In this document: positions 42,748-54,931 of the stretch, one piece after another
Position numbering within the stretch: position 1 is the stretch's first letter
How the letters are laid out: each line of letters opens with the position of its first letter
Notes under the pieces: model-generated
What the model was told of the DNA's origin: nothing
The model's database searches: none
The model's input: only the letters and a program-made list of their open reading frames with translations
Origin: Cyanodermella asteris
Lineage: Eukaryota; Ascomycota; Lecanoromycetes; Ostropales; Stictidaceae
Direction: 5' to 3'
Assembly: GCA_900618795.1 (NCBI GenBank)
Contig: UYJD01000009.1
Location: 503,823-567,822 of the forward strand
DNA length: 64,000 nt
Position numbers and translations under genes: made by a program

Positions 42748-42997
42748 CGTAAATACAAGATCAAGGCGTTATCAGCGGCAGCATGAGCGACGTATGGGCG
42801 CTGCATTCAAGTGATATACAATACATTACGACTTCAGGACCTCATTCTATAGAGGATATCCAGACGAGTACGCGATGGTGACGGTCTAGAATGAGCTCTG
42901 CAAGTCGTGAACTGGTATGATAAGATCGATCACTCGATTGTGTATTCGTTCAACACAGTTGATCCGATTTCGTACCGGTCACGTATGAGACCGCGTT

Positions 42998-43975
42998 CTA
43001 TAGGTCCAATACAATCGGCTTGTGGATGACGTTCTTCCCCTGCCAATCAACAACTCCAGCATTGACGACAGTCGTACCATTGGTCTTGCCTTCGTAGAAG
43101 CGATTCCAGAGAACGCCAGAGATTCCGTACGCTACCACTTTGAAGGCAGCGAGCCACATATTTGGGCTGAAGAATCCACCCCAGCCCTGGGCATGTTGAC
43201 ATACACTTTCATAACTCTTCTCTGCCCGGTCCCAATACACATGCTCCAGCCCTCTAGCGCCATGAATATGCGCACAGACGTGTAATTGAGGCTGGACTCG
43301 CCAGACTTCCTTCAGAAGCCATTCGCAGCCCTGGCCCCAAGGCAAATCTCGGTGCCACTTGGCCGGAGTGTGAGTGACGAGCACGTCAGTGTCTTCAGGC
43401 ACCGTGTCGGACCATGCATCCTGGCCGCGGGGGTACTGGAAGGCGTTGTCTGCGCCGCCACAAGCTGGGATCTGAGGAGCGCCGTAGATCTTCAGCTCTC
43501 GACTACCGAACGCGTCTCCTGTCCGAGGGTCGTCAACCTTGACTTTGACCGTCGTCGATGAGTGTTGAAGGTAGGTGATGCCTTTCCAGTCAAGCGTTTT
43601 GGACTCCTCGTTCAAGACCCGTCGGGAGCGAGGGTCGAGATAGCCATCATGATTTCCACACACGACTACCTTGTGCTGATGAGGCAGGGACGACAGCCAA
43701 TTAATTTGTTTCTGCAGTTCTTCGGCAGTGCCAACGACGCCCATGTCTCCGGCATGGATAAGGATATCTCCGGATGGCACCGGGAGCGTGTGGGTATGCG
43801 TGTCTGACAAGCAAACAACCCGGATAGGATGTCTGGAGCGATTCGGCTGCCCACGAAGGAAGTTGATTATGTGATGCGCGTAGTAGACCAAGAAGTGAAG
43901 AGGCCTGGTGAACAGGTGGTACAGAGGGGTGGGCGGCTCGAATGGACCTGATGGTGTATGGAAAATGCCGAACAT
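42998..43975 (-). CDS. calcineurin-like metallophosphoesterase (MPPED-type)
   Basis: A single-exon protein of 325 aa with the full two-metal phosphoesterase motif set: VCLSDTHTHT, DILIHAGDMG, VVCGNHDGYL, LVTHTPAKWH and CAHIHGARG. The order and short spacing match the MPPED1/2 group, broad phosphodiesterases of unclear natural substrate. Residues 1-45 hold a hydrophobic LYHLFTRPLHFLVYYAHHI that might form a membrane anchor; a second hydrophobic stretch, MWLAAFKVVAYGISGVLW, lies near the C-terminus. I chose ATG 43975 (MFGIFHTPSG); the frame stays open to 44155 but the added part is not family-like. It ends about 250 bp from the convergent Oxidored-like gene. Family call firm; substrate unknown. 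Confidence 0.88.
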   Translation of the reverse strand: MFGIFHTPSGPFEPPTPLYHLFTRPLHFLVYYAHHIINFLRGQPNRSRHPIRVVCLSDTHTHTLPVPSGDILIHAGDMGVVGTAEELQKQINWLSSLPHQHKVVVCGNHDGYLDPRSRRVLNEESKTLDWKGITYLQHSSTTVKVKVDDPRTGDAFGSRELKIYGAPQIPACGGADNAFQYPRGQDAWSDTVPEDTDVLVTHTPAKWHRDLPWGQGCEWLLKEVWRVQPQLHVCAHIHGARGLEHVYWDRAEKSYESVCQHAQGWGGFFSPNMWLAAFKVVAYGISGVLWNRFYEGKTNGTTVVNAGVVDWQGKNVIHKPIVLDL

Positions 43976-46134
<2,159 letters not shown>

Positions 46135-46416
46135 GTCCTCCCGACGCATGGTGCCCTTGATGTTCTGGGAATGAACGGCTATCACCATCGCACGTAAGTC
46201 GTCGATGGACTGCACATTCTCTTCTCTGGTGGCAAGGAGCTGAAGTCATCTGTGCTGCAGAGGCAGCACCACTGCCCCGGATTGTACATGGGCCTGCACC
46301 TACCAACCGGTGCGAAGCGGCATACAGGCTGGTAGAACAGGATTTGCTGCTGAGGTCTCATTGGAATAATCTGACTTGCCAGCTACTTACTGAGCCAAGT
46401 ACTTAACCAGATGCCA
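46135..46416. other. downstream of the SRPK-like gene
   Basis: About 280 bp of 3' flank leading into the minisatellite. The last bases (46394-46416) already contain diverged repeat-like words such as CCAAGTACTTA. No gene seen. Confidence 0.5.
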
Positions 46417-46595
46417 TCCAAGTACTCGTCCAAGTACCCATCCAACTACTCATCCGACTACTCATCCAAGTACTCATCAAGTACTTGGCCAGGTACTTCG
46501 ACAGGTACTCGGCTAAGGACTCGGTCAAGTACCTAGCAAGATATCCAGCCAGGTACATAGCAAAGCATCCAGCCAAGTATCTAGATACGTGTCCA
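46417..46595. repeat. 12-nt minisatellite, 15 diverged units
   Basis: Fifteen consecutive units in near-perfect 12-nt register, from TCCAAGTACTCG through TCCAACTACTCA, CCAGGTACTTCG and GCCAGGTACATA to GATACGTGTCCA; one unit is 11 nt. The early units translate as repeats of Ser-Lys-Tyr-Ser/Pro, and another frame gives ARYP/AKYL-like tetrapeptides (KYLARYPARY). A stop and the 11-nt unit break the frames, so coding is not supported now. It may be a decayed tetrapeptide-repeat gene or a plain minisatellite. Confidence 0.9.
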
Positions 46596-47795
46596 CGTAC
46601 CGACTGCCATCGATACTACGAATGTTGTAAAGACCGTGTAGTTATTACAAACGCACCCAGACAAACCACGAAGTAGGCCAGCATCGGCCTCTTATCTATC
46701 GGCCTCACATGTTGGAGGTACCGGTCTTTCAGGACTGTCATTTCATGAAGAACATCTGCTTCAAGATCTTGCCTGTCAATACGTTCACTCTTGCAAGCCT
46801 GTTGCAAAACAGCTTGATCGAATTGTGGTATTGCCGTAAACCTGTCCTGTGGGGCACCTGTAAGTGTCAAATTTTGGCGACGTTTATGGCCGCGTTATCT
46901 GCACCATTTCGACGAAACGAAAGGCCTCATTCTCGAAGAAATATCCATTATCACCTGAATGAGTTTTAGTGACGGAACCGATCGCCAAGGAGTTCGTCTG
47001 CCTATGCTGTAAGAAGTTGTGATAGTGATGACGGGGGTCAGATGAAGATCGGCAGATGCACAGTCTCAAACACGGTAGCTCGGACGCCTTCCGTCAAGCT
47101 TCCGCCGACGTCCGAAGTCCCCAACAAACGGGACGACCACTCTCAGAGCATCTCTTCTTGCTGCCAAAGTGAATAGTGACAGTCCGAGTCATGATTACGG
47201 GATTTTGTAGGTCGAAACGATCACAAGTGAAGTTGTCGGGCATTCCGCAAGACATGTTGCAGCCCCGGTGGCCGTCCGCACAATTCCGCCGAAACCACCA
47301 CCCCCGCTGATCTAGTATCCGTGCCAGGTCTTTCAGCCTCTCAGGGGTTGTACGCGCGATAGATTCCCTGGGTCTTCTCTAACAGGCCGGTAGAAAGGAT
47401 GCCAATCTTCTGCTCTAATCTCGAAACGTCCACGCCCAGCACAGTCGACCGCTCTCGAGCCACTCAGGCCATGCTGCCTCAGGTGAAACTCACGGGAAGG
47501 TTGATCCTTCGACGTCAGGGTGTTTATCCTCATTCCCTCGCTGCCACGGATGAGCACTTCCCAGTCGAGATTCATTCTCGACTCGTATATAGCTGACATG
47601 TTGCTGCCTCCATTCCTGGACCTGCCATCACCTCCTGCGGCTTCAATTTCATAGCCTTTGACATTTTTTTACACTTGGTCTGCACCATAGTCGTTCCTTT
47701 GCGTGCTCAATCAATAGCATCCACTCCAGTCACTCTTTTCCGAGCGTTCTTTTCAGATATTGCCTGCGAAATCGATTGCCTACCAGACCGACATC
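46596..47795. other. intergenic stretch before the secreted repeat protein
   Basis: About 1.2 kb with no gene recognised. The last 200 bp before 47796 are pyrimidine-rich, as in strong fungal promoters and leaders. Nothing else can be supported. Confidence 0.5.
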
Positions 47796-48545
47796 ATGCG
47801 TTTCTCCCTCATTACCTCCATCATCGCTGCTAGCGGCGTCATTGCGGCTCCTATCAGCGGCCTCCCATCCACCTCGTCTGCCACCGCCCTCCTCAAAAGT
47901 CTGAACACAGAACTCGCGGGCTCAGCCAGTACCATCAAGTCAGACCTATCCAACCTCGACGACAAAGATGCCGTCACAAAGAAGATCAGCGCAGAGCTCC
48001 AGAAAATGACCAGCAGCATCAAGAGCCTGGGCCCGAAGCTCACCAACGTTGGCATCGACACACTTGCGAGACGGGACGACAGCGCCAGCCCCATCGAGCT
48101 CGAGCTGAACTACGATGGCAAGCCAGTTCTGGCAGTTCCAGTGAAGGACAATGACAAGAGGGATGGAGGTATTCTGACCGTGGACATCAACGGCAACCCG
48201 GTCCTCCCGCTGCCACCGACCAAGCGTGATGGCGGAATCATCACTGTGGGCATCAACGGCAAGCCAGTGCTGCCACTCCCTCCCACGAAGCGCGATGACG
48301 GTGCCTCTATCGAGATCGATTTGGACGGCAAGCCTGTGATTCAGCTTCCTCCTCAGAGCCAGAAGCGCGACACCGACGGTGATGAGCTTGCCGGCGAGAT
48401 AAAGACCGCTGTCGACACTGTTCAGGGTGCGGTTGAGGCTGCTAACGAGAAACTTGGTGCGGACGCCGTCAAGACTGATGCCGCCTCCCTGTACGCCTCC
48501 TTGAACTCCTTGACCGCGGACGTTGTTTCCATTCTCACCCTATAA
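47796..48545 (+). CDS. secreted precursor with Kex2-site-separated repeats (KEP-like)
   Basis: A 249-aa protein starting MRFSLITSIIAASGVIAAP, a clear signal peptide with cleavage likely after residue 17 or 18. Residues 20-90 are a helical pro-region without Cys. From 91 the chain is cut up by dibasic sites: RR at 92-93 and KR at 121-122, 143-144, 165-166 and 190-191. This leaves four peptides of 27, 20, 20 and 23 residues, all starting with Asp and sharing the core (D/N)G(K/N)PV(L/I); the middle two differ at only three positions and end PVLPLPPT before KR. A helical domain without further repeats follows (192-249). This is the layout of fungal KEP precursors cut by Kex2 in the Golgi. The repeat cores contain one Tyr in the first unit only and no Cys, so a tyrosine-cyclised dikaritin is unlikely. 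ATG 47796 is chosen because the signal peptide starts there. Processing and function are inferred. Confidence 0.85.
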   Translation: MRFSLITSIIAASGVIAAPISGLPSTSSATALLKSLNTELAGSASTIKSDLSNLDDKDAVTKKISAELQKMTSSIKSLGPKLTNVGIDTLARRDDSASPIELELNYDGKPVLAVPVKDNDKRDGGILTVDINGNPVLPLPPTKRDGGIITVGINGKPVLPLPPTKRDDGASIEIDLDGKPVIQLPPQSQKRDTDGDELAGEIKTAVDTVQGAVEAANEKLGADAVKTDAASLYASLNSLTADVVSILTL

Positions 48546-50248
48546 GGGTATCGTCGTTTCTTGTACAGATCACGCGTCGACCGCGGCCTGAATTTGAAGC
48601 CTCAGATGGCCAATCAGTTATAATACACCAAATACCACAAGCATTGATGCTCATCTATCAGGCCATGACCACGCCACATTTAATCCAACGTAGACACCAC
48701 GCCCAAGCTCATGCCGTAGCTGTGCTACATCGACTGTTTTAAATCGAACGTCCATGAATTCGAGGAAAAGTGCTACGCCGGGCTACAAAGACCATACCAC
48801 GCAACATGGAGCAGTTATTGCCGCTAATCTCTTCCCCGGCATGCCTGTTCACAGCTCCGCCACCTCGCAATTGTGATGTGAGGCCGAATGCCCACACAGT
48901 TCCGAGCACGCCGTATTAGCTGAGCGCTTCACGTTGTACGCGAGCTTCAATTCGTCAGCACTTACGCATCCTTGTTCGAACGAATCTGCCAGCACGCCCG
49001 CACGCGCAATCACAAAAAGTACCATACATAACGGCTGAAGCATCTAGCCAGAGGCACCGGTACATGGGTTGCAGAAGAACGTACACGGATACGCATGATT
49101 TGACATGTGGCACCAGAAACCAGCGTTACACGGCAAGCTCGTTACACGACGTAGCAAAGACACTACATACACTGATGTGTCCGCTGTCGATACCAGCCTA
49201 TGGGATACCAGCTGCTACATGTACAGAAGTAGTAGAAGCACAGTTGCTTGCCTGTCTGTATTACAGTAAGCACGCACTACATTCCCGGGATTGTTCGTCG
49301 TCTCATCCATCAGCGACTCGAGCGAAAGATCCCTGCGAGCCAGGCGCGGTAGTGCGCTGCTGGCTGCTTGCTTCCAAGTGGGCCGTTCTCGTTGTTCCAG
49401 CCTTTCAGTCAGTCGCCCGTTCTCCACCTCACACGTGCATACAATCTGGACGAGTCGAATCAGCTGGCGAGGAAGGCCGGCGGATCCAGCCGGGACCTGT
49501 CTGGAAGACGGGGCCAGAGACTGCACTCGTTGAACTGGGCTGATGCCCGCAAAGACATGCAGGAGTTCTGCGCCAGGCACTGGAGAACCCTGGGGCCTTT
49601 CGAGGCTGGCTGCGCTGCGGTCTCATTGGGTGCGGGACTCGGTTTGAGCGTGAGGAGTGAGAGGTTGTGTGTGGTGGTGTTGAAAGCGAGAGCTTCTTCG
49701 CCAACCATGACTCTACTTACTGTCTGCTCTTCGTCCTTGTGTGTCTGTACAGTACTAGTGCTTGGCCGTGCTCGTTCGCCTTGCAAGGCCTCCTCACCAG
49801 ACAGTGTCGACGCTCATCAGTCGGTCGTTCTTCCAATTCTGTAAATTGAGTTGTGCTGCTAACCAGTTAGACTTTCGCTTTCTCCTCCTGGGCACGGCGG
49901 AACCTGGTCTTGGATTCTGGGTCCTGCAGCTAGTCCGCTTTCTTTGGGACGAATATCCGGATCCTCGGTACATTGCTACTTCTAGACGCACCTTTTGACC
50001 CTTCAAAGACGACACTGCGCCCGATGACTGGTTTCGCAGCCTGACTGTAGCTTGTGTTGAGCTTCACCTCCAGCCTTCCTGTCTTGATATACAGCCGTTC
50101 GATGTCAATTGGCAATTGCTGGTAGCGCATCTTGACATTTGCCGTTCTGAAGAGCAGTTGTGGAGCTCTGTCTGTGCGCCTCAAGCTTGGTGAGCTCTGC
50201 CTGCAAGACGAATAGAGCGTACGCAGCAACAGTATCTTGGTCGTGGCC
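48546..50248. other. 1.7-kb intergenic stretch
   Basis: No gene is supported. Several overlapping frames of 80-160 codons occur at 49060-49850 on both strands with no family-like content. The end must include the promoter of the Smr gene. Non-coding RNA cannot be excluded. Confidence 0.5.
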
Positions 50249-51220
50249 ATGGCAGCATATCAGCAGCAGCGGCAACAGCAGTACCCTTACTCCCACCAGC
50301 TCGGTGGGCGAGGTACGTCCATATCCACATGCCCAGCTACTTCACGCCCCGCGTACTAACGCATTTGACTCTACAGCTTTCAACCACTCCAACTCCAACG
50401 AGTCCGAGCAGGAATACGACAGATTGCGCACGCTCGCGCGCCAGGAGCACGACAAGCGCGCATCATGCTTCGATCGCGCCCATCAGGCATACGAACGCGG
50501 CGATGGACAGGCGGCACATTCGTTGAGTGAGGAGGGCAAGCGCCACGGCGCGATGATGGAGCAGTACAACAAGCAGGCGTCCGACTACATTTTCAGAGAG
50601 AACAATGCCGAGGGACGAGTGGATGGCGACACGATCGATCTACACGGCCAATTCGTCGAAGAGGCGGAAGACATTCTGGAGGCGCGAATAAAATACGCGC
50701 AGCAACACGTAGGTGTCTGACTTGATGCAATTACCGGGGACAACTTTCACTCAGATTGTGATCTTTTGGGCGTTGAGCGAATCCGGAGGCAGCACGTTGT
50801 CGAAGTAATCTTGGAAATGCTGATGCTGACATTTACGCGCACCAGGGTCAAACACATCTCCACGTTATTGTCGGCAAAGGAAACCATTCGCGCGACCACA
50901 TCCAGAAGATCAAGCCACGAGTCGAACAGGTCTGTCGGCAGCTGGGTCTCGACTACAAGACAGAAGAGAACCAGGGGAGAATGTACATCAATCTGGCCGG
51001 TGGGCCCGCAGTCATCCCGGAAGTCAGGCCCCACGGCGGCTACGGGCAGCAGCAACATCACAACCAGCAAAACCAGCCACAGTACCAGCAGGGATCGGCG
51101 CAGCAGCAATACTATGGCGGCGGCGGACAGCAGCAGCAGCAGAACAACCAGAACCAGGAGACGGAGATTATCACCAAGATTGTGAAGAGGTTGCTGAGAG
51201 GCTGCTGCACGGTAATGTGA
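50249..51220 (+). CDS. Smr-domain protein with DUF1771
   Basis: A 256-aa protein of the DUF1771-plus-Smr type; Smr domains act as nucleic-acid nucleases or RNA-cleaving modules in translation quality control. Exons: 50249..50312, 50377..50708 and 50846..51220; donors GTACGT and GTAGGT, acceptors ACAG and CCAG. A Gln-rich start (MAAYQQQRQQQYPYSHQ) is followed by DUF1771 at about 30-95 (EYDRLRTLARQEHDKR, AYERGDGQAAHSLSEEGKRH). Smr covers about 110-180: DTIDLHGQFVEEAEDIL, then GQTHLHVIVGKGNHS and MYINL. The active HGQ and HVIVGKG motifs are intact. The C-terminus is Gln/Gly/Asn-rich, then a basic amphipathic end IITKIVKRLLRGCCTVM that might bind membrane. Domain call firm; cellular role inferred. 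Confidence 0.92.
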
Positions 51221-51703
51221 ATGAAGTTTTAAATATGAGCAAGCCTTAAACAGGTATGCCAATGCCCTGAGCAGAAGTCGATGCTAAAATTCGATGTACA
51301 TAGCAATGATTCTTCCCTGTTCTATTGATGGACTTTGTGCATTACGGAAGCTCTCCTTGCATTTTGGCTCCGGTGTGAATAGCTCGACCCGATCGGGACA
51401 GCGGTTGAGTGGGTGCCTTGGTTCCTTGTGCGTGATTCACAATGGGACTGTCTGCCAAATCTCTCAATGGTTTCGCGTGGCTACATTTTCGTCCTGGAAT
51501 TGTTTCTCAGCTTGCGTCTGTCATCCACATTCTGCTTCGCCCACTGCTTGTTTTCCAGCACACAGCGAGCAATTCTTTATCACTGCACTCACACAGCATC
51601 TTTGTCACTCAAATTCACAGCCAGCGTCCACTTTTTATCCACGACTCAAAATTACGAGCCCTGTCGCTTCGACCACCACGCTTTGCAGCCCACAACAACA
51701 ACA
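51221..51703. other. upstream of paralogue A
   Basis: About 480 bp between the Smr stop and the next ATG. The open frame of the next gene extends to 51413, but its upstream part is hydrophobic and unlike the paralogue, so I treat it as leader. Confidence 0.5.
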
Positions 51704-53419
51704 ATGAACTGCAATTCCCGCATCCAGGACAGAGTCCGTCAAGAAATGGCGACATCAGAGAGGGAAAACGCCGCCAGGTGGATTTCCGACACACAAGTCG
51801 GCTTAGTAGCACCGGGCTGCTACACATACAAATGCGACGAGAGACCAGGTAGCAACAAGCACATCCACAAAAAGACCCTCCTGAAGGATGCCGGCCCCTT
51901 CGGCTTGAGATTTACTTTCCACGAGGGGCTGCCGAGGAAAAACTGTCATCTCCAGCTAAACCTCTGGATTGACGGCCGTGAGCGGGCCCAAGAGATCATC
52001 AGGCTCAGTCCAGAAGTACCAGCAGCATTTCACTGGGTCAAGGCGCGCGCCTGCGACCCAGTGACAAAAACATTCAAGAGCGGCAAGAAGCCCTTTCAGT
52101 TCGGCGAAAGGAGCTTGAAGGTCGTCGTACAACAGGCGAGGATCAAGACAAGCGACAAGCTTGCGCCACCAGAGCTCTTCGGAGTAAAACTGACGTACAC
52201 ATGGCTGTACAAGAGCTGGAGAGAAGAGCCAGCCATCTTCGCGCGAATCCGGTCCATTCACGAGAACAATGTGTTTGGACAATCGCCAGTCTCCGACGAA
52301 CAAACGGCCGTCGTCAAGACCGAGCGAGAGGTCGGTGACCGACCCACGAAAACACAGCGTCGATTTGACGCTGTCGCATATCGCCAGGGCGATCCAGCAA
52401 TTCTGGACACGTCGAGATTGGGCGCTGTCGCACATCACAAGAGCGTCCCAAGAGCTCTGGACGCTTCGAGATCAGGGTCACGTTTCAAGGAGCCGGCCCC
52501 AGTGCCAAAACGTCGACTCGACCTCGAGTCAAGCGACGAGGAGGACGACCTCCCACCGCGCAAACGACAAGCCGCTGCCAGACCAAGAGCAGCACAGACG
52601 CCGGCACGAGGCCCTGAACCAACGACAGTCCCGGCGGCCGCACGACCAGCAGCATCAGCAAGGCCAATTCAGCCTGCAACATCGGCTCGACCAGCCGTCA
52701 AGGCTGCCGCTCGTCCCGCATCCACGATAAACCAGCCTACGAAGACACCAATCTCTTCTCTTTCGTTCTCCTCTCTTTTGGCCTCGGTCGGGTCAACTGA
52801 CTCCAAAAAACGTCCTGCACCGGGCGCTCCGGCTGCCACTCCAACACCACCAGCGAAGGTGCCTCGACTCAGCGCCGTGACGACGACGGCGACGACGACA
52901 CCATCACCCAAAACATCGACAACAAGCCCGACTCTTCCTCGGCCCACGGCCACCCGACCACGACAACCAAAGCCCGACGAAAGCCCAAAGTGGTTCGTCC
53001 CAGAAGGCACAACATTCACCAACACACCGCTCGGCAACCTCCAAAATTGGCTGTACGCCCGCGCGAACAAGCCCACCGCCGACGAGCTCAGGGACCTCGA
53101 CACGCTGTTCCGGCAACTCGAGAGGGAGGACCTCAGTCCCCGGGAGAAGATCGAGGCGCAGAAGGTGCTCAGCATCTTCGTCTACGTGAAGCAGCTCCGG
53201 GGAGACTGGAAGCCGACGGACAAGGTGGCCAGGAAGGTGCTCGACAAGCTCGGGCTGCAGGATTGGTCGTGGCAGTACCGTGCGGCTATGATTCGTGCGG
53301 CGAAGACGAGGGATGAGGGGACGAAGTGGGTTAGGGAGGCGGTTGCGAGGGAGTTGGAGCGGAGGTCGCAGCCGCCTGGAGGGCGATTGAATGCCTTTCC
53401 TAATAGTCGAAGCCATTAG
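51704..53419 (+). CDS. unknown protein, paralogue A (beta domain, low-complexity linker, helical C-terminus)
   Basis: A single-exon protein of 571 aa, no family firmly recognised. Residues about 30-180 look beta-rich, with RFTFHEGLPRKNCHLQLNLW, then IDGRERAQE and FQFGERSLKVVVQQAR. Next is a long disordered region with KRRLDLESSDEEDDLPPRKR, a probable nuclear signal, and much Ala/Pro/Thr. The C-terminal 130 residues are helical: LQNWLYARANKPTADELRDL, REKIEAQKVLSIFVYVKQL and KVARKVLDKLGLQDW. The same three-part plan and matching segments occur in the protein at 54932, so the two are paralogues in tandem. The N-domain faintly recalls DUF7918 and the C-domain recalls TFIIS-N/LEDGF-like bundles; both are impressions. 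A nuclear role is inferred from the basic and acidic clusters. Start ATG 51704 (MNCNSRIQDR). Confidence 0.75.
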   Translation: MNCNSRIQDRVRQEMATSERENAARWISDTQVGLVAPGCYTYKCDERPGSNKHIHKKTLLKDAGPFGLRFTFHEGLPRKNCHLQLNLWIDGRERAQEIIRLSPEVPAAFHWVKARACDPVTKTFKSGKKPFQFGERSLKVVVQQARIKTSDKLAPPELFGVKLTYTWLYKSWREEPAIFARIRSIHENNVFGQSPVSDEQTAVVKTEREVGDRPTKTQRRFDAVAYRQGDPAILDTSRLGAVAHHKSVPRALDASRSGSRFKEPAPVPKRRLDLESSDEEDDLPPRKRQAAARPRAAQTPARGPEPTTVPAAARPAASARPIQPATSARPAVKAAARPASTINQPTKTPISSLSFSSLLASVGSTDSKKRPAPGAPAATPTPPAKVPRLSAVTTTATTTPSPKTSTTSPTLPRPTATRPRQPKPDESPKWFVPEGTTFTNTPLGNLQNWLYARANKPTADELRDLDTLFRQLEREDLSPREKIEAQKVLSIFVYVKQLRGDWKPTDKVARKVLDKLGLQDWSWQYRAAMIRAAKTRDEGTKWVREAVARELERRSQPPGGRLNAFPNSRSH

Positions 53420-54931
53420 AGGGGCGGCGAGGGTTCATGAGTTGCGACAAAGGGAGGATATTGGAGGAGCATGCGAGGGGGGTTTGGAGCGTATTGAGCG
53501 TTTAGATGGACTTTTCTGTATTCAAAAGATTGTATTATAATAAGCTCGCTATTCCAGGTGACCTAAAGCTGTTCGATGCGCATTGTAGCGACTTTTGCGA
53601 TTACTACAGTGTCCATGGCCAATATTTCTTGAGTCTGGGTACAGTACTGAGATAAGTACCTTCCCAATGCCAACGTCAGTCCTCCATTACTGCGTTCTGA
53701 GGCAGCTATGAGCCCAACAAATCACCACACTCATATGGTCAACAACACAGGTCCAGAGACAGGCGTCCAGGCTGTTATCCAGCAGTCATTTATTCACACA
53801 AATATCCTGGCAAATATCCTGGCTCAAGATGTTCGACCACGTACTCCAAAATATTTGAAGCTGCCCCTATCCCATAATCTCAGGCAAGCGTTCTGGAGCA
53901 CGGGTGCATGTGCCTGTGGATGTGAATGTGAGAGTAGCCCACGCCTGGCCTGTGAAGGGTTTGACGGATGTCCATCTGTGAAGCTATCGCCGATATCACT
54001 CTCACAATGCTGTCCGACCATGCCGTCTCTCCATGATGACATGGTCATGGGCACAAAGGTATCTGGCTCATCTGAGACATGAACGCTGGGATTGAGGCGC
54101 CGCTGGTGGGGAATGGTGTGGTTTTTTGGCTCGCAACTCGGCTCAGCGTGCAACCTCACCACCGGGTTCTCGAGCAGCGAGGGCATGTCAACGACAGGAA
54201 CAGCCTCAACGAACTCAATTGGCTTCATCATAGAATCTCAACCACATGCTCATGATCTGGAGGCGGATCTCCGTGGTTCTTGGTTGTCGTTTCCGTCTTG
54301 CGATTGCTTCATTGTCCTTGCTCCAGTCATGGGTAGGGCTGATCTGCTTCACATCCGCTTCACATCTCTCCTCACCCGCCGTGAATCATTCACCTTCACG
54401 GCTTGCCATCTTTGGGGTCCGTGCTGCGCAGCATATAATCCCCCTTCTCTCTGTTCGATAGTCACTCTTCTTTCCTTCCCCATACACAAAGCTCACAGAC
54501 CCAAATAACCTCAAGACTTCTTCAGTTCAGAAGCAATCAACAAGACTTTCATCACTGTTCTTCTGTGAACGCTTCCCGTCACCTTAATTTCTCTCACCTC
54601 ATTCTTGACCTTCATCAGACGTACCAGCTTTTGGCAACAGCTCGAGTACCGTCGCAAGATCATATCAGCTGCAAGTAGCTGCCACCTCCTCATCCACCGC
54701 ATCATCAGATTGAGAGTCTCGAAGTCTCGCTTGGTCACCAGCGATTGACAAGACTCTCTTTCAATCTCTTCTTTGTGAGGCGAGTCGTCACATCTCCCTC
54801 CCTTCATCACATCGTCTGGACATACCGGGCTCTTCCAAGTCTCGAGTCTCGTATCTTCATCAGACGCACCACTCCGCATCGCTTGCACATCGCACCGCAT
54901 CACCACCACCATCACCACCACCACCATCGCC
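53420..54931. other. intergenic stretch between the two paralogues
   Basis: About 1.5 kb. Open frames here are short. The last 450 bp are rich in TCATC and CACCAC words, typical of a fungal leader before the second paralogue; the ATG at 54932 follows a CACCACCATCGCC context. No gene remains recognised. Confidence 0.5.

Noticed and set aside
46485-46676. Plus-strand frame with Tyr-rich tetrapeptides over the minisatellite
   Set aside because: The frame is a product of the 12-nt repeat; no promoter or splice context, and one unit is out of length.
47796-48545. Dikaritin-type cyclic peptide precursor
   Set aside because: The layout is similar, but only the first repeat has a Tyr, there is no regular cyclisation core, and no DUF3328 (UstY-like) gene was recognised in the window. 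Kept as a general KEP precursor.
49064-49849. Overlapping 100- to 160-codon frames on both strands
   Set aside because: Several frames are open at once, none has domain-like content, and no splice pattern favours one.
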